NCBI GenBank assembly: GCA_965243805.1
Contig: OZ251577.1
Span: forward strand, 2,170,001 to 2,234,000
Direction: 5' to 3'
Length of the DNA: 64,000 nucleotides
From: CATQHQ01 sp965243805
Lineage (GTDB): Bacteria; Gemmatimonadota; Gemmatimonadetes; Longimicrobiales; Gaopeijiaceae
How positions within the stretch are numbered: the first letter of the stretch is position 1; every line of letters starts with the position of its first letter. Below are positions 49,765 through 57,533 of the stretch, piece after piece. The notes below the pieces were generated by a model that was given only the letters and a program-made list of their open reading frames with translations, was not told where the DNA came from and searched no databases. The position numbers were made by a program, and so were the translations under genes.

Positions 49765-51273
49765 CTACACCTCCCAGCCGTCCCGGTACTCCCGGGCGAG
49801 GTAGCGATTGGCGTCGTCGTCGTTCGTGACCCGCATGGCGTCGGCATCGTAGGCGATCTTGCGCCCCTGGCCCGTCCGCAACGCCACGATCCCCAGCAGC
49901 ATGATCTCGGTGAGACGCGAGGCGTAGTCGAACGGACAGGAGGCCTTGCCGCCCTCCTTGCACGCCTTCACCCAGTTCATCTGGTGGGACTCTGCAATGC
50001 GTGGATAGCGCGCGGGCACGTCGGCGGCCTCGGCGGCCAGGTGTTCGGGGAAGAGCTGCGGGTTCCGGCCGTAGGTCTCGTGGACCAGGACGCCCCGGCT
50101 CCCCACGAACATGACTCCGCCTTCGCGCTCCAGCTCCACATGGGCGGGTAAGCCGGCGGGCCGAGGGGGCATGAGTCCGCCGTCGTACCAGTGGAGGTCC
50201 ACCGGCGGCGCCGAGCCTCGGGCGGGGAACTCGAAGTGGGCGCGCATTGCCAGGGGGAACGAAACCGGGTCGTCCGCCGGGCCGCCCCAAGGCGTGGAAG
50301 TGGCCTCGACGCTGGTGGGATAGGTCAGCCCCAGCGCCCATACCGGATGGTCGATCAGGTGTGCGCCCATGTCGCCCAGCGCGCTCACGCCGAAGTCCAC
50401 CCAGCCCCTCCAGTTGAACGGGTGGTAGACCGGGTGATAGGGCACGTCCCTCGTGGTGGGTCCCAAGTAGAGGTCCCAGTCCATGCCCTCCGGCAAGCCG
50501 TAGCCCGCGTCCATCACGTCGGCGGCAAGGGAGAGGATCGCGCCTTGGTGCCACTGCTGGTACCAGCCCGGGTTGAGCCCTTCCTCCCATGGTGCCGGCC
50601 GCAGAACGCCCTGGGGCCAGATCGGCCGGTTCGTCCAGATGTGGACTTCGGTCACGGCGCCGATGACCCCGGCTTGCACCCACTCGTTGATCAGCCGTGC
50701 GCTGTCCCGCGAGTGGCCCTGGTTGCCCATCTGGGTGACCACCCCCGTCTCGTCCGCAATCCGAGCCAGCTTGCGCGCCTCGTCCACGGTGTACGTCAGC
50801 GGCTTCTCCACATACACATGCTTGCCGGCCTGCATCGCGGCCTTGGCGATCGGCGCGTGCAGGTGGTCCGGCGTGGCGACGACGACGGCGTCCAGCTCGG
50901 GCTCGTTCTCCAGCATCTCGCGGAAGTCCGTGTACTGGCGGGCCTGCAGGAACTGCTCGCGCCAGCGTCGGCCCTTCTCCCAGGGGTTGCCATCGTAGTC
51001 GGTGAGCCGTTCCTGGACTCGTCGATGCACCACGCCGAAGTCCACGTCGCAGATCGCGGCCACGTGCTCCGAGCCCAGCTCCAGCGCATTCTCGGTGCCC
51101 TGCCCGCCGACCCCGACGATGCCGATGTTCAGCCGCTCCGACGGCGCCCGTCGCCCCGTTCCTCCGAGCACGGTGCTGGGCACGACCATGGTGCTCCCGG
51201 GCACGACCATGGCGGCGGCGGCCAGCTTGGAGCCTCGATCCATGAACTCTCTGCGGCTGGGCTTGTCGCGCAT
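49765..51273 (-). CDS. Gfo/Idh/MocA family oxidoreductase with Tat signal
   Basis: 502 residues. The twin-arginine start (PSRREFMDRGSKLAAAAMVVPG) points to export by Tat. The NAD-binding domain reads LNIGIVGVGGQGTENALEL, followed by DAVVVATPDHLHAPIAKAAMQAGKHVYVEKPLTYTVDEARKL with the conserved EKP. The C-terminal alpha/beta domain includes WVDFGVSALGDMGAHLIDHPVWAL. Such exported GFO-like enzymes act on sugars or glycans; the co-transcribed epimerase supports sugar metabolism. Confidence 0.9.
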   Translation of the reverse strand: MRDKPSRREFMDRGSKLAAAAMVVPGSTMVVPSTVLGGTGRRAPSERLNIGIVGVGGQGTENALELGSEHVAAICDVDFGVVHRRVQERLTDYDGNPWEKGRRWREQFLQARQYTDFREMLENEPELDAVVVATPDHLHAPIAKAAMQAGKHVYVEKPLTYTVDEARKLARIADETGVVTQMGNQGHSRDSARLINEWVQAGVIGAVTEVHIWTNRPIWPQGVLRPAPWEEGLNPGWYQQWHQGAILSLAADVMDAGYGLPEGMDWDLYLGPTTRDVPYHPVYHPFNWRGWVDFGVSALGDMGAHLIDHPVWALGLTYPTSVEATSTPWGGPADDPVSFPLAMRAHFEFPARGSAPPVDLHWYDGGLMPPRPAGLPAHVELEREGGVMFVGSRGVLVHETYGRNPQLFPEHLAAEAADVPARYPRIAESHQMNWVKACKEGGKASCPFDYASRLTEIMLLGIVALRTGQGRKIAYDADAMRVTNDDDANRYLAREYRDGWEV

Positions 51274-51334
51274 CTACCTACTCCTGCAAGTTGCTGTCGT
51301 GTCCGGACGAGAGCGAACCCGAATGGAGGATACG

Positions 51335-52198
51335 ATGACCCGCACCGCCTTCCGCAGGCAACCCCGTTGCAGACAGCCCCGCATCTGCCGAGTCGTGGCA
51401 GTGGTCCTGCTCCTGCTGCTGGTTCCGGCGTGGCTCTCGGCCACCTGGTCCGTGATCGCGGTGGACACCCGCACCGGCCAAGTGATCATCGCGTCGGCCA
51501 CCTGCGTGGCCCAGGCGCGCTTCGCTGGATTCCCGGCCCAGGGGCTCATGGACATCCAGGCGATCGTCGTGCCCGGGGTGGGCGTGGCGGCGGCCCAGGC
51601 CGGGGTGGACCGTACCCGGGCCAACCAGGAGCTTGTCTACCGCGAGCTGAAGAATGGGACGGCCCCTGACGCGATCATCGAGATGCTGGCGGCGGACTCC
51701 AGCTTCGAGCGTCGCCAGTTCGGGATCGTGGACATGCAGGGCCGTTGCGCGGGGCACTCGGGTAGCGGCAACGGCGAAGCGTCGCTGGCGGTAGCCGACA
51801 GCCTGCCGCACGCGGGCATCTACTTCTCGGTTCAGGGCAACATCCTGGCGTCGGACGCCGTGGTTCACGAGGCGGTGGCGGCGTTCAAGGCGGCGGCGGG
51901 CGGGACAATGGCCGACCGGGTCATGGCGGCGATGGAGGCCGCCGACGCCCACGGAGGAGACCGCCGCTGCACCTGCGAGTCGCCGCCGGTGCTGGAAGGC
52001 GTGGCGTGCGACGGCAAGACGTCCCACGTGGCGTACATCTTGGTGGCGAACCCAGACGACCCGGAGGGCGAGTCATTCAACGACGGCGACTACTCCCTCT
52101 ACATCGACGTCCACGACCAGAACATCCAGCCGGGCGAGGACGCCAACCCGGTCAAGACGCTGCGGATGCGCTACGACCGCTGGAAGGGGAGTACGTGA
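51335..52198 (+). CDS. DUF1028 family (Ntn-hydrolase-like) exported protein
   Basis: 287 residues from ATG 51335 (GGAGG six nt upstream). A signal peptide (VVAVVLLLLLVPAWLSA) precedes TWSVIAVDTRTGQVIIASATCVAQ...AIVVPGVGVAAAQAGVDRTRANQELVY, RRQFGIVDMQGRCAGHSG and FSVQGNILASDAVV, the DUF1028 pattern. The family shares the Ntn-hydrolase fold; biochemical function is not established. Its 3' end abuts a fragment of the asnB-like gene (52203-52246). Confidence 0.85.
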   Translation: MTRTAFRRQPRCRQPRICRVVAVVLLLLLVPAWLSATWSVIAVDTRTGQVIIASATCVAQARFAGFPAQGLMDIQAIVVPGVGVAAAQAGVDRTRANQELVYRELKNGTAPDAIIEMLAADSSFERRQFGIVDMQGRCAGHSGSGNGEASLAVADSLPHAGIYFSVQGNILASDAVVHEAVAAFKAAAGGTMADRVMAAMEAADAHGGDRRCTCESPPVLEGVACDGKTSHVAYILVANPDDPEGESFNDGDYSLYIDVHDQNIQPGEDANPVKTLRMRYDRWKGST

Positions 52199-52202
52199 CG
52201 GA

Positions 52203-52246
52203 CTGCCAAGCCCGAGCAAAGAGGTGGAAGTCGGCCAAGCACCGAG
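52203..52246 (-). other. 44-bp remnant of the asparagine-synthetase-like gene
   Basis: Matches 56858-56901 inside the AsnB-like gene (encoding RLADSDLFARAWQ) with about three mismatches, in the same orientation. It lies downstream of the first sulfotransferase and indicates an earlier, larger duplication of this cluster. Confidence 0.75.
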
Positions 52247-52276
52247 AGGTCGAAGTCGGTCGCCACAGCGTTGCCG

Positions 52277-53233
52277 TCATGTCGATGCCCGGCAAGCTTG
52301 CATGCCCAAGGCGTCGGGTCGCGACTCCGACCGCATCGTGCGGATTTCGCGGAGGAGGGCCTCGCAGTCATAGCCCCACGCCGACATAACCGGCCCGTGA
52401 GCTTCCAGTACGGCCCGCGCCTGTGTCGCCGTGAGGTGACGCCGCCAATCTCCCACACGGCCCGAGCGAAAGAACCGCTGCGTAACCGGGGGCCGTTCCT
52501 TGAAGCCGTGCAGGCTTTCGGCCTCCTGCATCCGGGCAAAGGACGAGAACTCAGCGGTCCGCTGCAACTTGGCAGCGTCGTCGGCACCGTCCAACTTCAG
52601 GAACCGCACCAGCCGTGCAAGTGCTCCCACCGAATCGGCGAGCATGTCTTCGTACCTTAGCACAAGCACCGGGAAGGGGGCGCGGGTCCAGCTCTCAACA
52701 TGGCTGGACCAATCCCCTGCGTGCTGGCGCAAGTGACGTGAACTGCTACCGGCCATTTCAAAGGATGGGTTGTTGATGGAGGCAATGGTCGCGTCCATGC
52801 AGCACATTCCGAAGTGGCAATGGAAAGAAACCGCCGCGTCGAGGGGGTTGCGCATCACGTACACCGCACCGGCGGTTACCTCCTTGGGGAAGAACGGCTC
52901 TCCAAATTCGGTGTTGCGAAAGACATCATGGGTCTTGAAGAACAACAACTCGTCTTGGCCGGACTCGACTTCGGCGGCAGCTATGGACCGGTAGATGCTT
53001 GGAAGCAACGGATCAATCTCGTCGTCCGTGCACAGCGACTGCGAAACGCCGACGATACGGTCGAAGAACTTCCGGCCAGCAGCCGGCTCGCCGAGCAACC
53101 CGTTGATCGACACAGGCTCGCTCGACGCCGACATAAAGTTGGAAAGCAGGGAACGCACCCAGGTGTTGCCGGACTTGGGCCACGAGGCTAGCCAAGCGAT
53201 CCGTCGCAAGCCACCGAGCCGAACGGTGCTCAT
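52277..53233 (-). CDS. Sulfotransferase, copy 1
   Basis: 318 residues. The 5'-phosphosulfate loop WPKSGNTWVRSLLSNF (18-33) and 3'-phosphate motif YVMRNPLDAAVSFHCHF identify a PAPS-dependent sulfotransferase; ...VLVLRYEDMLADSVGALARLVRFL and FRSGRVGDWRRHLT are further family signatures. It is nearly identical in layout to the copy immediately upstream (53309-54283), from which it derives by tandem duplication. Sulfation of a peptide tyrosine or hydroxyl in the lasso-like products is a reasonable inference from context. Confidence 0.88.
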   Translation of the reverse strand: MSTVRLGGLRRIAWLASWPKSGNTWVRSLLSNFMSASSEPVSINGLLGEPAAGRKFFDRIVGVSQSLCTDDEIDPLLPSIYRSIAAAEVESGQDELLFFKTHDVFRNTEFGEPFFPKEVTAGAVYVMRNPLDAAVSFHCHFGMCCMDATIASINNPSFEMAGSSSRHLRQHAGDWSSHVESWTRAPFPVLVLRYEDMLADSVGALARLVRFLKLDGADDAAKLQRTAEFSSFARMQEAESLHGFKERPPVTQRFFRSGRVGDWRRHLTATQARAVLEAHGPVMSAWGYDCEALLREIRTMRSESRPDALGMQACRAST

Positions 53234-53296
53234 GCGCCCAATGCGCCGTCCATGTGCGCGACGGCGGCCTCGAACTGCGAGAGCGTCAGGGGGCGC
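53231..53296 (-). pseudogene. 3' end remnant of the HPr-kinase-like gene between the sulfotransferases
   Basis: The sequence repeats the last about 20 codons of the kinase-like gene (LSQFE..VAHMDGALGA and its ATGA overlap with a sulfotransferase start) exactly 1,050 bp downstream of the intact one. It defines the boundary of a tandem duplication. Confidence 0.85.
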
Positions 53297-53308
53297 ACGA
53301 ATGCGGGT

Positions 53309-54283
53309 CTAGCGGCCACTAGGTCGTCCATGGCGACCCTGGCAAGCTTCCCTGCTCAAGGCGCCGGGTCGGGTATCCGGCCGCTTTGCGCGGACTTCGC
53401 GGATGAGGGCCTCGCAGTCGTAGCCCCACGCCGACATAACCGGCCCGTGAGCTTCCAGTACGGCCCACGCCTGTGTCGCCGTCAGGTGACGCCGCCAATC
53501 TCCCACACGGCCCGAGCGAAAGAACCGCTGCGCAGCCTGGGGCCGCTCCCTGAAGCCGTGCTGGCTTTCGGCCTCCTGCATCCGGGCAAAGGACGAGAAA
53601 TCAACAGTCCGTTGCAACTTGGCAGCGTCGTCGGCACCGTCCAGATTCAGGAACCGCGCCAGCCGCGCAAGCACCCCCACCGTATCGGCGAGCAGGTCTT
53701 CGTACCTTAGTACAAGCACCGGGAAGAGGGCGCGGGTCCAGCTCTCGACATGGCCGGACCAATCCCCTTGGTGCTGGCGCAAAAAACGTGTACCGCTACC
53801 GCCCGAGAAAGAGGATGGGTTGTCGAGGGCGGCAACGGCCGCGGGCAAGCAGCACGTTCCGAAGTGGGAATGGTAAGAAACCGCCACGTCGAGGGGGTTG
53901 CGCATCACGTACACCGCACCGGCGGTTACCTCCCCGGGGAAGAGCGGCTCTCCAGATTCGGTGTTGCGAAAGACATCATGGGTCTTGAGGAACAAAAACT
54001 CGTCTTGGCGGAATTCGATTCGGGCGGCGGCTACGGACCTGTAGATGCTTGGAAGCAACGGCTCAATTTCGTCGTCCGTGCAGTGCGACTGCGAAACGCC
54101 GACACTACGGTCGAAGAACTGCCGACTAGCGGCCGATTCGCCGAGCAACCTGTTAATCGACACAGGCTCGCTCGACGCCGACATAAAGTTGGAAAGCAGG
54201 CAACGCACCCAAGTGTTGCCGGACTTGGGCCACGAGGCTAGCCAAACGATCGGTCGCAAGCCACCGAGCCGAACGGTGCTCAT
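53309..54283 (-). CDS. Sulfotransferase, copy 2
   Basis: 324 residues from the ATG at 54283, which overlaps the kinase-like stop (ATGA). The PAPS motifs WPKSGNTWVRCLLSNF and YVMRNPLDVAVSYHSHF are intact, with WTRALFPVLVLRYEDLLADTVGVLARLARFLNLDGADDAAKLQRT. It is very similar to copy 1; differences are concentrated in the region around residues 130-165, which may alter substrate choice. It is translationally coupled to the HPr-kinase-like gene. Confidence 0.88.
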   Translation of the reverse strand: MSTVRLGGLRPIVWLASWPKSGNTWVRCLLSNFMSASSEPVSINRLLGESAASRQFFDRSVGVSQSHCTDDEIEPLLPSIYRSVAAARIEFRQDEFLFLKTHDVFRNTESGEPLFPGEVTAGAVYVMRNPLDVAVSYHSHFGTCCLPAAVAALDNPSSFSGGSGTRFLRQHQGDWSGHVESWTRALFPVLVLRYEDLLADTVGVLARLARFLNLDGADDAAKLQRTVDFSSFARMQEAESQHGFRERPQAAQRFFRSGRVGDWRRHLTATQAWAVLEAHGPVMSAWGYDCEALIREVRAKRPDTRPGALSREACQGRHGRPSGR

Positions 54284-55194
54284 GCGCCCAATGCTCCGTC
54301 CATGTGCGCGACGGAGGACTCGAACTGCGAGAGCGTCCAGGGGCGCCAGAACCGCCACACCCTGCACGAGCCCGCGAGCGCCAGGAGCCACTGAGACAAC
54401 TGCTGCTGTCCGACGATCGCCTTCGCATAGCGCAACCTGTAGACGGCGTCGGTCAGCTCCGCTATCAACAGCCCTCCGGTGACTCCGTTGATGTCGGCAG
54501 GCGTGTCGCCGATGGAGCGGTGGAGCACGTACAGATCCTTGAGCCGCCCCGACACCCGGGGCGACAGGCACGGTGGTGTCGCATACCTCTTGTCGAAACC
54601 ATCCGCAATCCGAACCCGTTGCCCTGGGGCGGCGGCGGTTATCGCCACAGCATCCGGCCACAGCTTCAGGTCCTTGCAGCCCCAGCATCGCGGGCCGGAC
54701 GCGAACGACGCAGGGTCCAGGACGAGCACGTCGTCGGCAAAGAACGCCCACCCTCGGGAAGAGAGCCCTGCAGCCAGGGTGGACTTGCCGCTCGCCGGTA
54801 GGCCAGTGAAGCCGAAGACGTCTCCGCCGCCGGCCACGGCGCTGGCGTGAAGGGGAAGCAGGCCGCGCTGCAGGACCAGAGCGGCCCAAGCCGAGCCGAG
54901 CAGGAACAGCCGAACGTCGCGGTCGTCGACGCCGGGCTCCGTCGCGTACCGTATGGTGTGGCCCCCTTCGACCAGGAAGCGCATGCCTGCGGGCGGCTTG
55001 ATCAGGACCCGATCGGGAGCGTACTGCCAAAGGACGCCCTGCGCCTCTGGATTGTCCAAGCTCTCGGGCACGTCGCCTGGCCGCACTACGACGTCCGCGC
55101 CACACTCCCGCAACCAGGGTTCCGCCGCCTTGCCCAGGTCCAAGGATGCCGAAACGGTGAACGGAACTTGGTTGACCCCAACTGTGTCGGACAT
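54280..55194 (-). CDS. HPr-kinase-like protein of a lasso-type cluster
   Basis: 304 residues. The P-loop GLPASGKST (131-139), preceded by LLPLHASAVAGGGDVFGFT and followed by GWAFFADDVLVLDP, is that of the HPr kinase/phosphorylase family. The C-terminal half contains RVSGRLKDLYVLHRS. Homologues in lasso-peptide clusters (PadeK of paeninodin and ThcoK) phosphorylate the C-terminal serine of the precursor. All four candidate precursors here end in Ser. It is downstream of the AsnB-like gene on the same strand (31-nt gap) and overlaps the sulfotransferase. Confidence 0.85.
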   Translation of the reverse strand: MSDTVGVNQVPFTVSASLDLGKAAEPWLRECGADVVVRPGDVPESLDNPEAQGVLWQYAPDRVLIKPPAGMRFLVEGGHTIRYATEPGVDDRDVRLFLLGSAWAALVLQRGLLPLHASAVAGGGDVFGFTGLPASGKSTLAAGLSSRGWAFFADDVLVLDPASFASGPRCWGCKDLKLWPDAVAITAAAPGQRVRIADGFDKRYATPPCLSPRVSGRLKDLYVLHRSIGDTPADINGVTGGLLIAELTDAVYRLRYAKAIVGQQQLSQWLLALAGSCRVWRFWRPWTLSQFESSVAHMDGALGA

Positions 55195-55225
55195 CGAATT
55201 CCTCTTTGGTCCTTACGGCGACCAG

Positions 55226-57175
55226 CTAGCCGTTTTCCACAAAGCGAATGAACCGGCCCGTGGTGACGGCACGGTAGAAGCCCGAGGGGAGGAGGTGCCA
55301 GTCCGGATGGTCGTGCTGCGAGAGCGGAGTCTCGCTCGGCCACGTGTTCAGCACTCTCAGCAGGCGGTCCAGGTCGAGGCGCTCGGCCACGGCAGGGTCG
55401 CCGCGCCATTCCTCGATCTCTTCGCGGAGGCGGGGCAGGTCGCGGGCAAGGCGGAAGTGCCAGTCGGCGGTCTGGAGGCCCCGGCGCGTCGCCCAGAGGA
55501 TCTCGTGGGGCAGGCGACCGTCCATGAGCAAGCGGACCAGCCGCCGGCGACAGCCGTCGCGGTAGTACAGCTCGTCTGGCAGGCCCAGGCACCAGAGGGC
55601 CAGCCGCCGGTTTGCGAGGGGGTCGCGGCCCGTGACGTCGTGAAGCACTTCCGCGGCTAGCCGCACGGATCTGACTTCCCCGTCCTTGAAGGAGAAGAGC
55701 ATCTTCAGCTGCCCTTCGAGGCGCGACCGCGCACATCGAAAATGCGGAGAGAAGCCGTGCTCGCGCGCCCGCTGGTCGACGCGCATGTCGCGGGCGAAGT
55801 CTGGATGCACGGCGCTGTACGCCGGCCAACCCAGACGGCCACTCCAGCGCGCCTGAGCTACATAAAGAGAATGCGGCAGGAAAGGTAGGACCGCGCGGTG
55901 CAACAAGAAGGACTTCTTCGACACCCACGGCGGCAGAAGAGCGGCCTCGGCATTCAGTGCCTCCCAGCGACCGTGCCGAAACCAAGTCGCGAACCGCTCG
56001 AGGCCCATATAGCTGATGGTCGCGTTGCCAGATGCTCCGTTCATGACGACACGCCGCCCGGCCGCCCGTATGCGGCGCTTGCACTCGTGACCCCAGTAGA
56101 TGTTGCCCGTGTTGCGTTCCGGCAGCTCGTGCAACTCCATCATCGGCCGCCACAGGTGGTCCCACGGAATGTCCTTGGCGTGGACGAAGCGCGCGTCAAG
56201 GGCTGGGTACTTGTCGGCCATCGCGCGCACGAGCGGTCCTTCGTCGCCGAACCGGAGGCTGTGCGTGCGGCCGTCCCATCCCGAGGCAGGGCGGTACGTG
56301 AACGAGATCAAGGGCGCGGCGCCGGACGTTTCGGCCAGTTGCTCAAGAGCGCTGGCGGCAACGGTCGTGGAGTCAAGGCCGCTGCTCAGCAACATGGCCG
56401 GCGTCTCGCAGGCCCGCATCGACTCGGCAACGGCGGCGCCCAGGACTTCTCGGCCGGCTTCCACGTACTCCTCGGTGCGGCGCATCCGCACGGGCCGCAC
56501 GTGATCGGCCGTGTTCCAGAACCGTCGGATCCGGTGGGTGCCGGGCTCGGCCTCTACGGTGAGGACTTCGCCGCAGCCCAGTGCCTGCACGCCCTCGAAA
56601 TAGGTTGAGCGCACGTCGAAGTAGTTGAGGATCAGGCCGCTTGCCAAGTGGGCGTCGTTGAGGCGGCGCGGGATGCCGCTGCCCGCATGGACCCCTCGCG
56701 GTGCGCTGGCTACGACAGCTGCCTGCGGCGTGACCGAGAAGTAGAGCGGTGGCGACGAGAGCGGCGAACAGAGCGCCGTGAGGACTCGTCGGGCTCCGTC
56801 CCAGACGACGACGGCGAACTCGCCCTCGGCACGGGCGGCCGCCGCCTCGCCCCATCGCTGCCAAGCCCGAGCAAAGAGGTCGGAGTCGGCCAAGCGCCGA
56901 GCTCGTTGCGGCGCCACATCCAGTGCACGGGCCAACTCGTCGCGGTGATGCAGCATTCCATGGAACGCCACCACTTGGCCGTCTTCGCACTCGACGATGT
57001 ATCGGTCGAAGGCGTCTTCTGGAGTGAAAGGCGCGGATACGACTCGCGCCAAGCCTGTCGGCCCCTGTTTTCTGACGACGCTCTTGTCGCCGAAGCGATG
57101 CAAGGCAGCCGACATCTCCGCGATCGACTCCGGGGGTCGACCGTCACGCATGAACACGGCCGCGACGGCGGACAC
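55226..57175 (-). CDS. Asparagine-synthetase-like protein, lasso cyclase type (AsnB/LasC-like)
   Basis: 649 residues from a GTG at 57175. The N-terminal Ntn-glutaminase-like domain begins MSAVAAVF, lacking the Cys2 nucleophile, so ammonia release from glutamine is not expected. The ATP-pyrophosphatase domain has the PP-loop MLLSSGLDSTTVAASAL and the synthetase core (GDEGPLVRAMADKYPALDARFVHAKDIPWD). Such enzymes (McjC/LarB3-like) adenylate a side-chain carboxylate and close the lasso macrolactam. It starts 45 nt after precursor 4. The B1 recognition protein and B2 leader protease usual in lasso clusters are not seen in the window. Confidence 0.87.
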   Translation of the reverse strand: MSAVAAVFMRDGRPPESIAEMSAALHRFGDKSVVRKQGPTGLARVVSAPFTPEDAFDRYIVECEDGQVVAFHGMLHHRDELARALDVAPQRARRLADSDLFARAWQRWGEAAAARAEGEFAVVVWDGARRVLTALCSPLSSPPLYFSVTPQAAVVASAPRGVHAGSGIPRRLNDAHLASGLILNYFDVRSTYFEGVQALGCGEVLTVEAEPGTHRIRRFWNTADHVRPVRMRRTEEYVEAGREVLGAAVAESMRACETPAMLLSSGLDSTTVAASALEQLAETSGAAPLISFTYRPASGWDGRTHSLRFGDEGPLVRAMADKYPALDARFVHAKDIPWDHLWRPMMELHELPERNTGNIYWGHECKRRIRAAGRRVVMNGASGNATISYMGLERFATWFRHGRWEALNAEAALLPPWVSKKSFLLHRAVLPFLPHSLYVAQARWSGRLGWPAYSAVHPDFARDMRVDQRAREHGFSPHFRCARSRLEGQLKMLFSFKDGEVRSVRLAAEVLHDVTGRDPLANRRLALWCLGLPDELYYRDGCRRRLVRLLMDGRLPHEILWATRRGLQTADWHFRLARDLPRLREEIEEWRGDPAVAERLDLDRLLRVLNTWPSETPLSQHDHPDWHLLPSGFYRAVTTGRFIRFVENG

Positions 57176-57220
57176 CTTACGCCTTGCTAGTCGTCGGTCG
57201 TCGGTCGTGCCCGGCTCGGC

Positions 57221-57425
57221 CTACGACCCTGTGTAGTTCGGGGCGCCCGGGCAGAGGGTCTGAGGGCACGGAGCCGTACAGGGGGATCCGCACAGAGGGC
57301 CCTTCGAGTCTGGCCCTTGGTTACCGCTGCCGAGGATCATCCCACGGCACCACGATACTAGCCGGGGCGCGGCCCAAGGCCTGCGCTCCGGCTGCGGGGG
57401 GGGGGGGGGGGGCGGGCGGGGACAT
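57221..57425 (-). CDS. Lasso-RiPP-like precursor peptide 4, poly-C tract out of frame
   Basis: ATG 57425 with AGGAGA four nt upstream, a short TCC CCG CCC G spacer, then C17 (57396-57412). The conserved frame gives ERRPWAAPRLVSWCRGMILG, SGNQGPDSKG, CGSPCTAPCPQTLC and PGAPNYTGS, stop 57221. From the ATG the frame is one base out; 16 C would restore it. If the core begins at the Gly after MIL, the Asp of QGPDSKG is residue 8, the right distance for a Gly1-Asp8 lasso ring; this is inference. The AsnB-like cyclase gene follows after 45 nt. Confidence 0.77.
57396..57412. repeat. Homopolymer G17 (C17 on coding strand) near the precursor 4 start codon
   Basis: Seventeen consecutive G on the plus strand, ten bases inside the start of precursor 4. 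Confidence 0.9.
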
Positions 57426-57483
57426 GGTCTCTCCTGGTCCTTGGTGGGTTGGCGAGTGGTCGCAAGGAACGTGCGAACGCACC

Positions 57484-57512
57484 AAGTTAGGAACAAACCG
57501 GCGAACGAGCAA
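57484..57512 (-). promoter_or_regulatory. Conserved promoter of precursor 4 and the AsnB-kinase-sulfotransferase operon
   Basis: TTGCTC, 17 nt, TAACTT on the minus strand, matching the promoters of precursors 1-3. Confidence 0.7.
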
Positions 57513-57533
57513 CGAAGGCGTGTGTCGGCTGGA

